Assembly (NCBI GenBank): GCA_034521715.1
Contig: JAXHLY010000010.1
Span: 124,001 to 188,000, forward strand
From: Methylohalomonas sp034521715
GTDB lineage: Bacteria > Pseudomonadota > Gammaproteobacteria > Methylohalomonadales > Methylohalomonadaceae
Reading direction: 5' to 3'
Length of the DNA stretch: 64,000 nt
Position numbers and translations under genes: made by a program
Notes under the pieces: model-generated
Told to the model about the DNA's origin: nothing
What the model saw: only the letters and a program-made list of their open reading frames with translations
Databases searched by the model: none
Part shown: piece after piece, positions 26,959 to 37,089 of the stretch
How positions within the stretch are numbered: position 1 is the first letter of the stretch
Layout: every line of letters starts with the position of its first letter

Positions 26959-29624
26959 ATGGTTACCGCAACCACTGACCGGGACCCGGCGAGCGCTGCC
27001 GCTGTAGAGCATACCGAAACCGGGGCCGAAGGACTCAGCAGCGAGGAGGCGGCCAGACGCCTGGCCGAATATGGCCCCAACCGTTTGCCGGAACCGCCGC
27101 TACCGGGTGTGGCCGCCATTTTTCTGCGCCAGTTCCTGAGCCCGTTTATCTACATATTGCTGGTTGCGGCAGTGATCTCCTATCTGCTGGGGCAGATGCC
27201 GAACGCTGTATTCATCATGGCGGTGCTGTTGCTGAATGCTGTCATCGGGACCGTACAGGAATATTCGGCCCAGCGAACGGCCGCCGCGCTGCGGAACATG
27301 GTGCGGGGCGAGGCCCATGTCATTCGTGACGGCAGTGCACGCAAGATAGATATCGAGGAACTGGTGCCGGGTGACGTGGTGCTGCTTTCCTCCGGCAGCC
27401 GGGTGCCCGCCGATCTGAAGCTCGATATGAGCCAGAGCCTGAGTGTGGATGAGTCACTGCTGACAGGTGAATCCATGGCGGTGACAAAAAACGCCGAGGC
27501 GGAAGTTGCCGCCGATACCCCGCTGTCCGAGCGTTTCAATCAGTGTTTTGCCGGCAGTGTCGTGACACATGGCCGCGCCCAGGGTGTGGTAACCGCAACC
27601 GGACTCGATACCGAAATCGGTCATATCGCCCACGCAGTAACCGATACCGAGTCAGCCGAACCGCCGCTTATCATCCGTATCCGCAGTTTCACCTATCAGA
27701 TGGCCGCAGCGATCGGTATTGCCATCCTGCTGTTGATCGGTTTGATGCTGGTACGGGGCGGATACGGCGCCGAGGGCATGTTGATGATGGCTATCGGTCT
27801 GGCTGTCTCGACCATTCCCGAAGGATTGCCTGCCGCCCTCACGGTCGCGCTGGCTATCGGCATGCGCCGCATGGCCAATCACAATGTGATTATACGCCGC
27901 CTGGTTGCGGTTGAGGCACTGGGTTCCTGTACGTATATCTGCTCGGACAAGACCGGCACATTGACGGTTAATGAATTGACGATCCGGGAAATCGTGCAGC
28001 CGGACGGCTCGGTATATAAAGTCACGGGAGAAGGTGTCGCACCTGGCGAGGTCATAGGCGAGAACACACGGCGACTGCAGCGCCTGTGCATCACGGGGCT
28101 GCTCGCCAATGAAAGCCATCTCGATTACTCGGGCGGTGAATGGGTATCCGATGGCGATATTGTCGATGTCGCGTTCCTCGTAGTGGCCAAGAAACTCGGC
28201 CTGTCACTCAGTGAAATCCGCAGCAGCGGGCCCGGCTTGAACTCATACCCTATGAATCGGAACGTGCCTTCAGCGGTAGCCTGAATATGGGCGAAGACCA
28301 GCCCGAACTGCATATCAAGGGCAGTCCGGAAAAGCTGCTGAGCATGTGTACGCAAATGCATGTCGGTGATGAAGATGTCCCCATCGACAGGGAGAAGATT
28401 GAGACGCAGTTCGAGGAAATTGCCCGGAAGGGTTACCGGGTGATCGCGCTGGCACAACGGGGTGCTCAACACCACGATCCATTCGAACAGCTTGATGAAA
28501 TGACGTTTCTGGGAATGGTGGCGATGATCGATCCCGTGCGCCCCGAGGCGAAGGATGCTGTGCAGCGATGCCGCCGTGGCGGCATCGAGGTTGCCATGAT
28601 CACCGGTGACCATCCCGCTACCGCCCAAGCGATTGCCATGGAAGTCGGGATCTGCGATGCGGAGGAGACGGTCGTGACCGGCCGCATGATCAGAGAGGCG
28701 AATGAATCAGGAGAGGAGGCCGCTGACAAGGTAATCCGTTCGACGCGGCTGTTTGCGCGCATTGAACCGGCCCAGAAGGAACAGATCGTCGACAGCCTGA
28801 TGCGGCAGGGACATTTTGTTGCGGTAACCGGCGACGGTGTCAACGACGCGCCCGCCATGCGTCACGCCAACGTGGGTGTTGCCATGGGCAAACGCGGTAC
28901 CGATGTCGCCAAGGAAACCGCCGATCTGATCATTACCGATGACAATTTTGCCTCGATCGTTGATGGCATCGAACAGGGGCGGATTGTCTACAACAACATC
29001 CGCAAGGTGATTGCGTTGTTAACGGCGACCGGCTTCTCGGCGCTGGTACTGTTTTTCCTGACCGTATTTGCCGGGCTGCCCATGCCGCTTATCGCCGTAC
29101 AGCTTCTGTGGCTGAATCTGATCGCCAACGGTCTGCAGGATGTGGCGCTGGCCTTCGAGCCCGGGGAGGGCGGCGAACTGACTCACCAGCCCCGCAGCCC
29201 GGATGAACCCATATTCGAAAAACACCTTGTTCAGCACGTGGTCGTGATCGGCGGTGCAATGGGTTTTATGGCTTTCGCGACCTATGCCTATCTCACGTAT
29301 ACCGGCAGTAACGTTGTTGACGCCAGAAACCTCACGCTCATGCTGATGGTACTGTTTGGCAATATCCACGCCCTGAGCACCCGTTCGGAAACGCGCTCAC
29401 TGTTCGGCATCCGCTTCTTCGCCAACCCATTCCTGGTACTGGCTGTGCCGTTTGCCCAGCTGGTTCATATCGGGGCCATGTATACCCCCGGTATAAGCCA
29501 TGTACTGCAGTTGAATCCCATTACGCTGACACAATGGCTGATCCTGGCAGGCGTGGCCTTACTATTATTGCTGATAGAGGAATTGCATAAGTTATGGCTT
29601 CGGCGCACGGCGGACCGGCATTAG
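26959..29624 (+). CDS. P2-type cation-transporting ATPase, one frameshift
   Basis: A P-type ATPase of about 888 residues in the Ca2+/Na+ (P2) branch. The actuator motif is DESLLTGES, the phosphorylation site CSDKTGTLTVNE, and the hinge VTGDGVNDAPAM. TM4 has STIPEGLPAAL, keeping the Glu of the SERCA-like ion site. TM6 reads LLWLNLIANGLQDVALAFEP, where SERCA has NLVTDGLPA, so the equivalents of Thr799 and Asp800 are Ala and Asn. Ca2+ specificity is therefore doubtful. The frame breaks at about 28230 in a GGGCCC run: RSSG continues as ARLELIPYESERAFSGSL one base over. I read it as a sequence indel. The substrate ion is undetermined. Confidence 0.88.
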
Positions 29625-30847
29625 CGGCTGATCTGATTGCGTCCTTTTCCTTTTGCCCGGTATAAAGCCTTGTCTGCAGCTTCCATCACCTGCCGGGGTG
29701 TTTCCAGGCGCTCGTTGCGTTCGGCCACGCCGATGCTGATGGTCACGCTGACACGTTTGCCGGGTGCCGTACGACCGCGTTTGCGGCGGCCCTTCTCGGC
29801 CTTGCGCGGGCGTTCCCTGCCGCGCAGCTGCATGGTGTGGTTCTCGATATTCTCGCGGACTTCGGAAAGGTGGGGAATGCACTGCTTGATGTTTTTTCGA
29901 GGGAACACGATGGTAAATTCCTCGCCACCATAACGATACGCGGTACCGCCGCCATTGACCCGCGCCAGGTGTGCGGCAACCAGTTTCAGTACCTGGTCGC
30001 CGACATCATGGCCGTGGGTGTCATTGAATTGCTTGAAATGATCCACGTCGAGCATGGCGATGGTGTATTCGTTGCCGAGCGAGTTCAGCTTGTGCTGCAG
30101 GGCGCGCCGTGCCGGCAGACCGGTCAATTCGTCGCGAAAGGCCATGCGATAGGAATCCTGAAGCAGGCCGAATGTCAGGATAACCACCGTCGCACTCATA
30201 TACAGTGTCATCCAGTGAGAAATGTCAGGCCGGAAGGCGGCGAAACACACGGCAAGAAAGGCCGTCAGAAACGCCGCATTGATGGCACCCGGCTGCAAAA
30301 TGGCGCGAACGATCAGACTGACCAGGGCCGGTAGCAGGAACAACAGGCTGAGCTGGGCAATATGCAGGCGTTCGAAAAAGGGCCAGTCGATGATCCGTGC
30401 CTGACACAGCGCCGCCAGGGTTTCCGAATCCAGCGCCACGAGTCCCGCAATAATGCCGGCCTGAACGGCAATGAATGCCAGCCGGATCGCACCGAATCTG
30501 GACAGCATGCCGCGTTCGGGAACGTAGGCAAACAGAGCCAGGTTCAGACACAGCGCCAGTTGCGACAGGGTAAATAACAGTATGCCCTGGGCAGGGGTCA
30601 GCGTGGCCGCCTGCTGCATGCCCCAGTAGGCGAGCCCGGCCGCCAGGGCGATGACGACAATGCGGCCCCGATGGAAACTGAAGGCCAGTACGGCACAAAT
30701 ACCGCTCAGCACCAGCGGCAGAATATCGAGAAAATCAACCAGGGTCGGTGGCAGACGGCCGCTGCGGGGCGCAAGCCAGGCCGTGCCGAACAGCAGCAGG
30801 GCATAGGGCAGCGCGGCCAGCAATTGGCCCGCCAGTGTACGCAGCAA
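29621..30847 (-). CDS. Membrane-bound diguanylate cyclase (GGDEF)
   Basis: Makes c-di-GMP from two GTP. About seven hydrophobic helices fill residues 1-230. A GGDEF domain follows, with DELTGLPARRALQ, AMLDVDHFKQFNDTHGHDVGD and active-site RYGGEEF. No RxxD product-inhibition site precedes it. Between ENIENHTMQL and VSVTISIGVAE lies a basic insertion of about 25 residues (RGRERPRKAEKGRRKRGR), unusual for the fold. It overlaps the ATPase gene end convergently by four bases. The upstream region is AT-rich and shared with the divergent Pat-like gene. Confidence 0.92.
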   Translation of the reverse strand: MLRTLAGQLLAALPYALLLFGTAWLAPRSGRLPPTLVDFLDILPLVLSGICAVLAFSFHRGRIVVIALAAGLAYWGMQQAATLTPAQGILLFTLSQLALCLNLALFAYVPERGMLSRFGAIRLAFIAVQAGIIAGLVALDSETLAALCQARIIDWPFFERLHIAQLSLLFLLPALVSLIVRAILQPGAINAAFLTAFLAVCFAAFRPDISHWMTLYMSATVVILTFGLLQDSYRMAFRDELTGLPARRALQHKLNSLGNEYTIAMLDVDHFKQFNDTHGHDVGDQVLKLVAAHLARVNGGGTAYRYGGEEFTIVFPRKNIKQCIPHLSEVRENIENHTMQLRGRERPRKAEKGRRKRGRTAPGKRVSVTISIGVAERNERLETPRQVMEAADKALYRAKGKGRNQISR

Positions 30848-31058
30848 GTTGGTGATCAGTCTGTTATCCCCGTAACCGGCATTGGATTATAATTTAATGT
30901 TCTTATTTAAGAAGTATAACTAACTATCAGATTTATAAATTATTCTATATCTACAGCAATTAATGCGTATCATGAAGAATTCATTTTGTGCATCGCAGCA
31001 AAATGCTACTATAAGCGTATCGACCCCGTTCTGACCAAAGCCGGAGTTACAAACACCC
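30848..31058. promoter_or_regulatory. AT-rich divergent promoter region with palindromic operator candidate
   Basis: The spacer between the diguanylate cyclase (minus) and Pat-like gene (plus) is clearly more AT-rich than its surroundings. A sigma70-like pair for the plus strand is TTGTGC (30986-30991) and TATAAG (31010-31015), 18 bp apart. A palindrome CATTTTG-N10-CAAAATG (30982-31005) overlaps it, and a repressor or activator could bind there. The regulator is unknown. Confidence 0.4.
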
Positions 31059-33761
31059 GTGAGCGTCCTGAATCTTGATAGCCTGCTGAAGCCAAAATCC
31101 GTAGCGCTGATCGGCGCCTCCGAGAATCCCGAATCGCTCGGCTGCCTCGTATACAAAAATCTGCTCGGCGGCCATTTTGACGGACCCATCCGGGCGGTCA
31201 ATCCCAAATACGATCGGGTACTCGACCGGCCCTGTTACAAGGATATTGATTCGCTGCCCGAAGGGCCGGACCTGGCAGTGATAGCGACACCCGCAGCCAC
31301 CGTTCCGGCGATCATCAGCCAGCTCGGCGAGCGCGGCACCCGGGCGGCCATCGTGCTCAGTGCCGGCTTCAGGGAGGACCACAATGGCGGCACCCTGGAA
31401 CAGGATCTGCTGGATGCCGCGCAACCCCATGGCCTGCGTATTCTCGGCCCCAACTGCGTCGGCCTGCTGCTGCCGAACCTCGGCCTCAACGCCAGCTTCG
31501 CCCATACCGATTCACTGCCCGGCAAACTGGCACTGATTTCCCAGTCCGGCGCCCTGTGCACCACCATCATCGACTGGGCCAAATCCCGCGGTATCGGTTT
31601 TTCCCATTTCATCTCGCTGGGCAACGGCAGTGACGTCGATTTCGGTGATCTACTGGATTATCTCGGCAATGAAGCCGCGACGACCGGCATACTGCTATAT
31701 ATTGAATCGATCAACGAAGCCCGCAAATTCATGTCGGCAGCGCGTGCGACCGCGCGCAACAAGCCGGTCATCGTGATTAAATCCGGACGTGTGGTGGAGG
31801 GGGCCCGGGCGGCGACATCACATACCGGTGCGCTGGCCGGCAGCGATGATGTATTTGCCACGGCTATCCACCGGGCCGGCATGCTGCGCGTGTATACCAT
31901 CGAGGACCTGTTCGGCGCCGTGGAAACCCTGGCGCGGGCACGGCGGGTGCACGGTAACCGGCTGGCGATACTCACCAACGGCGGCGGGCCGGGTGTGCTG
32001 GCAACCGATGCCCTGATCAGCGGCAGCGGCCAGCTGGCCGAACTCGGCGAACAGACCATCAATGAACTCGACGAACTGTTACCGGCGAACTGGTCACACG
32101 GCAATCCCGTCGACATTATCGGCGACAGCGGGGCCGAGCGTTATGTTAACGCGCTGAGGATCCTGCTCGGGGATAAAAATCATGATGCCATCCTCATCAT
32201 GCTGGTACCGGTAGCCGTTATTGATAATACTGAGGTCGCCCGGGCAATAACGCGCGAGATCAAGCAATCGAAAAAGCCCGTCTTTACCTGCTGGATGGGT
32301 GCCGATGCCGTCGAGGAGGCGCGCAGGCATTTCAAGGATGAGGGTATCCCCGGTTACGAGACCCCTGATGCCGCCATACAGGCCTTTTTGCAGATGGTCG
32401 AATATGACCATAACCAGAAGGCACTCATGCAGACACCGAAATCGGTGCCGGAAGACTTCACGCCGGATCGCGATGCCGCGCATTCCGCGCTGATGCACGC
32501 ACTGGATGACAATCGCGACGTACTGACCGAGCCGGAGGCCAAGAATATCCTCAAGGCGTACGGCATACCGGTGGTGGAAACGCGAACCGCACGCGATATC
32601 GACGAGGCCATCGAGGTTGCCGATGATATCGGTTATCCCGTTGCGCTGAAGATCCTGTCACCCGATATTACCCATAAATCCGATGTCGGAGGCGTATTGC
32701 TGAATATCGAATCGGACAAGCTCCTGCAATATGCCGCCGAAGGCATGCTCAGTCGCATGAAACGGCTGCAGCCGGATGCACGGATCGAGGGTTTCTCCGT
32801 GCAGCAAATGTCCGATCGACCCCATGCCCATGAACTCATCATAGGTGCAACGACCGATAATATCTTCGGGCCCGTAGTGCTGTTCGGCAAGGGTGGCACG
32901 GCGGTCGAGGTCGTGAATGACAAGGCCGTGGCACTGCCGCCGCTGAACATGATGCTGGCCGAGGATCTCATGAGTCGCACCCGCATTTACCGCGAACTGC
33001 GGGGATACCGGGACACCGAGGCTGCCGATCTCGACGCCATCCGCCTGACGTTGCTCAAGATATCGCAGTTGATTATAGATCATCCCGAGATACAGGAGCT
33101 TGATATCAACCCGCTGTTTGCCGACAGCAAGGGTGTATTGGCACTGGATGCGCGCATAAAGGTGGCAAGAACCGATAAGCCGGGCACGGAACGCCTGGCC
33201 ATCCGGCCCTATCCGCAGGAACTGGAGGAATGGACCACAGCTGCCAACGGCAGGAAGGTTTTGCTGAGACCCATCAAGCCCGAAGACGAGGCAGCTCACC
33301 ACGAGCTGTTCAGACGCCTGTCGCCGCAGGACGTGTATTTCCGGTTTTTCCGTGCCATCGGTGATATCCAGCATGACCAGCTGGCGCGTTTTACACAGAT
33401 CGATTATGACCGCGAGATGGCGTTCATAGCGACAGCCGTCGGTGAAGACGGCCAGGCGGAAACGCTGGGTGTCGCCCGTGCCGTCAGCGACGCCGATAAC
33501 AACGAGGCAGAATTTGCCATTGTGATTGCCAGCGACAGCCAGGGCAGCGGGCTGGGTTACAAGCTGCTGGACAAGCTGATTCGTTATTGCCGCAAGCGCG
33601 GGATGAAGCGGATCGTTGGTGTAACCCTGGCAGACAATAACAATATGCGGCGTTTGGCAAAGCGCTTCGGTTTCCAGGAACATTTCTGCACGGATAACAC
33701 CGTCCAGCTCAGACTGGACCTGGAAGATGCCGTTGAACCCGTCAGTGCCGCGCAGTCATAA
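31059..33761 (+). CDS. Pat-like bifunctional acyl-CoA synthetase (ADP-forming)/GNAT acetyltransferase
   Basis: A 900-residue protein with the domain order of protein lysine acetyltransferase Pat/PatZ. The CoA-binding domain (LKPKSVALIGASENPESLG) comes first. The succinyl-CoA-ligase-like part follows with SGALCTTIIDWAKSRGIGF and TSHTGALAGSDDVF. An ATP-grasp region starts near residue 480 with LKAYGIPVVETRTA and VALKILSPDITHKSDVGGV. A C-terminal GNAT domain runs from about residue 730 (KVLLRPIKPEDEAAHHELF, QGSGLGYKLLDKLIRYCR). In enterobacteria this enzyme acetylates and inactivates acetyl-CoA synthetase. Start GTG at 31059. The frame is intact. A true ADP-forming synthetase activity is possible but less likely given the GNAT domain. 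Confidence 0.88.
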   Translation: MSVLNLDSLLKPKSVALIGASENPESLGCLVYKNLLGGHFDGPIRAVNPKYDRVLDRPCYKDIDSLPEGPDLAVIATPAATVPAIISQLGERGTRAAIVLSAGFREDHNGGTLEQDLLDAAQPHGLRILGPNCVGLLLPNLGLNASFAHTDSLPGKLALISQSGALCTTIIDWAKSRGIGFSHFISLGNGSDVDFGDLLDYLGNEAATTGILLYIESINEARKFMSAARATARNKPVIVIKSGRVVEGARAATSHTGALAGSDDVFATAIHRAGMLRVYTIEDLFGAVETLARARRVHGNRLAILTNGGGPGVLATDALISGSGQLAELGEQTINELDELLPANWSHGNPVDIIGDSGAERYVNALRILLGDKNHDAILIMLVPVAVIDNTEVARAITREIKQSKKPVFTCWMGADAVEEARRHFKDEGIPGYETPDAAIQAFLQMVEYDHNQKALMQTPKSVPEDFTPDRDAAHSALMHALDDNRDVLTEPEAKNILKAYGIPVVETRTARDIDEAIEVADDIGYPVALKILSPDITHKSDVGGVLLNIESDKLLQYAAEGMLSRMKRLQPDARIEGFSVQQMSDRPHAHELIIGATTDNIFGPVVLFGKGGTAVEVVNDKAVALPPLNMMLAEDLMSRTRIYRELRGYRDTEAADLDAIRLTLLKISQLIIDHPEIQELDINPLFADSKGVLALDARIKVARTDKPGTERLAIRPYPQELEEWTTAANGRKVLLRPIKPEDEAAHHELFRRLSPQDVYFRFFRAIGDIQHDQLARFTQIDYDREMAFIATAVGEDGQAETLGVARAVSDADNNEAEFAIVIASDSQGSGLGYKLLDKLIRYCRKRGMKRIVGVTLADNNNMRRLAKRFGFQEHFCTDNTVQLRLDLEDAVEPVSAAQS

Positions 33762-33777
33762 ATATGCCGCAGTCAGA

Positions 33778-35193
33778 TCAAATGGTACGCGAGAATACCG
33801 TATTCTGGTTCTGCTCCAGGTAGGTGTCGAATACCATGCAGATATTCCGAACCATGAGACGGCCCAGCGGATTGATGATGATGCCATTCTCATTGATCTG
33901 TAACAATCCATCTTCCTGCATATCATCCAGTTTCTGTAATTCAGTCGCAAAGAAATCTGTGAAGCGAAATCCATACTTCCGTTCGAGATGGTCAAACTCC
34001 ACTCTGAAATTGCACATCAGTGACATGATGATATCGCGCCTCAGCAGGTCTTCAGGGCACAGCTGGAAACCGCGAAAAATGGGGATGCGGCCCGCATCGA
34101 TACGCCTGTAGTATTCCTCCAGATCGCGCACATTCTGGTGATAGCTGTCGCCCATAATGCCGATCGAGGACATGCCGATACCAACCAGATCGCAGTCACC
34201 ATGCGTCGTGTAACCCTGGAAATTCCTGTGTAGTAATCCTTCGCGTTGGGCAACGGCGAGTTCGTCATCCGGGCGGGCAAAATGATCCATGCCGATATAG
34301 ACATAGCCGGCAGCCGTGAGCTGTTCAACAGTCTGCCCGAACAAGGCCAGCTTTTGTTCCGCTGTGGGCAGCTTCGAATCATCGATCCGGCGCTGACTCT
34401 TGAAGCGATGAGGTAAATGTGCGTAGTTGAATGCGGCGATACGATCGGGTTCCAGCTCCAGTGTCCTGTCCAATGTCCGGCTAAAACCGGCCACACTTTG
34501 ATGGGGCAATCCATAGATCAGATCCACACTGACGGAACGGAAACCCCAGTCCCTGGCAGCATGGATGACCGCAGCAGTGTCTTCGTATGACTGCAGGCGG
34601 TTGACCGCTGTCTGCACGAGCGGATCGAAATCCTGAATTCCGACGCTCAGGCGATTAAAGCCAAGTCGCCTGAGCAGGCTGATGGTCTCGGCACTCGCTT
34701 CACGCGGATCGATCTCGATGGAATATTCACCCGTATCGTCACCTTCCATCCGGAAACTGCGGCGAGTCTCGGTCATCAGCCGCGTGATCGACTCGGGCCG
34801 AAGATACGTTGGTGTTCCGCCGCCCCAGTGTATCTGGCTTACATGACGATCCTCGTCAAAAAGTTTTGCATGCATATGCAGTTCCCGTACCAGATAGTCC
34901 ACGTAGGCATCAGCACGGCTGCGATTGGCAGTAATAATCTTGGTACAGGCACAATAAAAACAGACATGGGCGCAAAACGGCAGATGGAAATACAGCGACA
35001 ATGGCCTGGGAATCAGGTCGCCGTTCGAGTCATGCACATTATCCCTGTAACAACGCTCGTTGTAGTTTTCATGGAACTGGGGTGCAGTCGGATAGGACGT
35101 ATAACGCGGCCCGGCGATATCGTATCGCCGGATTAAATCCTCGTCGAAAATAACATCGCTGTTGGCTGTAGATGACGATGCTGTCTCTATCAT
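33778..35193 (-). CDS. hemN: Oxygen-independent coproporphyrinogen III oxidase
   Basis: Radical SAM enzyme that decarboxylates coproporphyrinogen III without oxygen in haem synthesis. The cluster motif is PFCAHVCFYCACTK (Cys-x3-Cys-x2-Cys plus the extra HemN Cys). Other marks are GPRYTSYPTA near the N-terminus, HWGGGTPTYL, and GMDHFARPDDELAVAQREG near the C-terminal half. I prefer the ATG at 35193 (MIETASSSTAN...). The open frame runs up to 35241, but that extension covers an FNR box. It is downstream of nnrS on the same strand and supplies haem for Nar and cbb3 enzymes under low oxygen. Confidence 0.95.
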   Translation of the reverse strand: MIETASSSTANSDVIFDEDLIRRYDIAGPRYTSYPTAPQFHENYNERCYRDNVHDSNGDLIPRPLSLYFHLPFCAHVCFYCACTKIITANRSRADAYVDYLVRELHMHAKLFDEDRHVSQIHWGGGTPTYLRPESITRLMTETRRSFRMEGDDTGEYSIEIDPREASAETISLLRRLGFNRLSVGIQDFDPLVQTAVNRLQSYEDTAAVIHAARDWGFRSVSVDLIYGLPHQSVAGFSRTLDRTLELEPDRIAAFNYAHLPHRFKSQRRIDDSKLPTAEQKLALFGQTVEQLTAAGYVYIGMDHFARPDDELAVAQREGLLHRNFQGYTTHGDCDLVGIGMSSIGIMGDSYHQNVRDLEEYYRRIDAGRIPIFRGFQLCPEDLLRRDIIMSLMCNFRVEFDHLERKYGFRFTDFFATELQKLDDMQEDGLLQINENGIIINPLGRLMVRNICMVFDTYLEQNQNTVFSRTI

Positions 35194-35227
35194 GCGGGGT
35201 AATCTACTTGATTGTGCGACTGCCTCC

Positions 35228-35241
35228 ATGATGTAGATCAA
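35228..35241 (-). promoter_or_regulatory. FNR/ANR box upstream of hemN
   Basis: On the minus strand TTGATCTACATCAT matches the FNR consensus TTGATN4ATCAA at nine of ten positions. It lies between nnrS and hemN, about 40 bp before the preferred hemN start, and fits anaerobic induction of hemN. Confidence 0.7.
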
Positions 35242-35302
35242 ATCATAATAATATGGCCCCTGCGTTCAGTTGCCTTATATCCGCTGTAACGCCCGACAGA
35301 AC

Positions 35303-36433
35303 TTAGCTTCGCAAAATTATTGGTGTATAAACAACAAGATAAATCAGAAAGGCGAGCGCCCACAGAAGGGCGGCCGCAATCAGCAGCCAGTCAGGGGTTA
35401 TCATTGCGGCGGCAACCCGGCTCACGGCGGCGATCGTGATGATCAGGAAACCGGCCACCATCAGCGGGGGTGCAGTGATGGGTCTGCCGCTGTGGCCCAG
35501 CGCTACACGGGCCATCATGCCGAGAATCAATGTGCTCATCGCACCGGCCATGAGCGCATGGATCCCGGCAGTCCACGGCAGGCCGGTACCCGAGACGTGC
35601 ATGGCCAGAAATATCAGACCGACGGGGACCCATGCATAACCGAGATGCAGTATCCACAGTAACGGTTCGCCAAAGGTACGCCAGGGTTTCCAGGCGAGCA
35701 GCCTGCCCGCAGTCGAGACGGCGGCTATCAGCAACAATGGCGCAAGCATAATGTCACGGCCGACGATCAGATAAGTGGGGATCAGTGCCAGCACGGTCAG
35801 CGTTGATGCCCAGTTCAGCCAGGGCCACTGTACCGGCGTGGCTCCCGGCAGGCGCCTGTCGGTAAAAAAGGGTATGACTCGCCCACCCATGAAAACCAGC
35901 AGTGTGGTTGCCAGCAAAACGGAAACATCCAGCGACAGGTAGGCCATACCGGATGAGGGATAGTGAAATTCCAGATGCATCAAAATGTTCAGAGTCCAGA
36001 AAATCAGCAGCATGGCAATCAGGCTGTAATTCCTTCTGTTTCCCGCCCGGATGAGAGTCCGCGCAACAATGAGGCACAGCAGTGGCAGAAAACCGAGATC
36101 CAGCAGGCTGATAAGCCATAACGGCATGACGCCGGAAAAGGCGAATGCCAGCCTGCCTGCCAGCCATACCGCGACCAGCAGGGCCAGTTGCCCTGGCGTA
36201 ACCAGCCTCAGCCCGGTCCAGTTCTGCATGGCTGTCAGCAGAAACCCGGCTATTACCGCCATGGCAAAGCCGAATAACATCTCGTGACCATGCCACAGGA
36301 CCGGCATGAGGTTCTCGTGAGTTGAAATGCCGGTAAGCAGGAAAATTATCCATAATCCCATCAAGGCGACAGCCGCACCGGCTGCGCCGAGGAAGAACGG
36401 CCGGAAACCCATACTCAGAAATTGACTTCTCAT
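35303..36433 (-). CDS. nnrS: NnrS family haem-copper membrane protein
   Basis: A 376-residue protein with about twelve transmembrane helices, family NnrS. The N-terminal RSQFLSMGFRPFFLGAA and the HGHEMLFGFAMAVIAGFLLTA segment are diagnostic. The His residues there are candidate metal or haem ligands. NnrS proteins are linked to denitrification and protect against nitrosative stress. The mechanism is not settled. It lies between the SirB2-like gene and hemN, divergent from narK, and probably shares FNR control. Confidence 0.93.
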   Translation of the reverse strand: MRSQFLSMGFRPFFLGAAGAAVALMGLWIIFLLTGISTHENLMPVLWHGHEMLFGFAMAVIAGFLLTAMQNWTGLRLVTPGQLALLVAVWLAGRLAFAFSGVMPLWLISLLDLGFLPLLCLIVARTLIRAGNRRNYSLIAMLLIFWTLNILMHLEFHYPSSGMAYLSLDVSVLLATTLLVFMGGRVIPFFTDRRLPGATPVQWPWLNWASTLTVLALIPTYLIVGRDIMLAPLLLIAAVSTAGRLLAWKPWRTFGEPLLWILHLGYAWVPVGLIFLAMHVSGTGLPWTAGIHALMAGAMSTLILGMMARVALGHSGRPITAPPLMVAGFLIITIAAVSRVAAAMITPDWLLIAAALLWALAFLIYLVVYTPIILRS

Positions 36434-36498
36434 GCCGGATTTTTACTCCATTATTAGTTGACTGGCTCGGTTCGAACTGACATCTCCGGAGAAGGTGG

Positions 36499-36885
36499 CT
36501 AACCAAGCGGTATTACCTGCCTGGTAATCGCAACCGCGACGATATAGGCAAATGTTACCAGGGCAAGCAGCCAGGCAATAATCCGTACCCGTTTCGTGCC
36601 GCCGCGCTTGAGTGCAACGCTGCCGAGAATGATATAAACGAACAGGGCAAGAATTTTTGCGGTTAGCCAGCCCTGCACGAACGGATACTGGCTGATCCAC
36701 CATGTCAGTGCCAGCGCGCTGGCCAGAAGGACCGTATCGACAATATGGGGTATGACGCGTACGGTTTTTAGTGTCAGCAGATGCGGCCATGCCATCATCC
36801 AGATACCGCGGACCACAAACAGCGTGACGCTGATTACCGCGGTGGAAACATGAATCTGTTTCAGAAGTAAATAGCTATCAAGCAT
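36499..36885 (-). CDS. SirB2-like small membrane protein
   Basis: A 128-residue inner-membrane protein with four hydrophobic helices, resembling the SirB2 family. The opening LDSYLLLKQIHVSTAVISV contains the family His in the first helix, and VRVIPHIVDTVLLASALAL holds another. The function is unknown. Members often sit near denitrification or haem genes. It is the first gene of a probable sirB2-nnrS-hemN unit, with an FNR box 109-122 bp upstream. Confidence 0.82.
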   Translation of the reverse strand: MLDSYLLLKQIHVSTAVISVTLFVVRGIWMMAWPHLLTLKTVRVIPHIVDTVLLASALALTWWISQYPFVQGWLTAKILALFVYIILGSVALKRGGTKRVRIIAWLLALVTFAYIVAVAITRQVIPLG

Positions 36886-36993
36886 TGGAATTTCCTGCCA
36901 ACAATCGGTACTGCATCCGTTCCGGCTCCTGGAGCGGCCTGCATATTAATGGTGGTCGCCCGAATAAATCCGGTATTAAAAATGCCTATTAAT

Positions 36994-37007
36994 TTGATCC
37001 AAATCAA
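36994..37007. promoter_or_regulatory. Perfect FNR box in the divergent nar/nnrS promoter region
   Basis: TTGATCCAAATCAA is an exact match to TTGATN4ATCAA. Its centre is about 90 bp before the narK1 start and about 115 bp before the SirB2-like start. It is symmetric, so it could activate either or both directions. The 204-bp spacer 36886-37089 holds no gene. Confidence 0.88.
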
Positions 37008-37089
37008 GGTGCTGTGTTTGTCGGTACGCAAGACTACGCCTAAAAAAACCACTAAGCTGCATAGACACCACCTGCGGGAGAGTTGAGTT

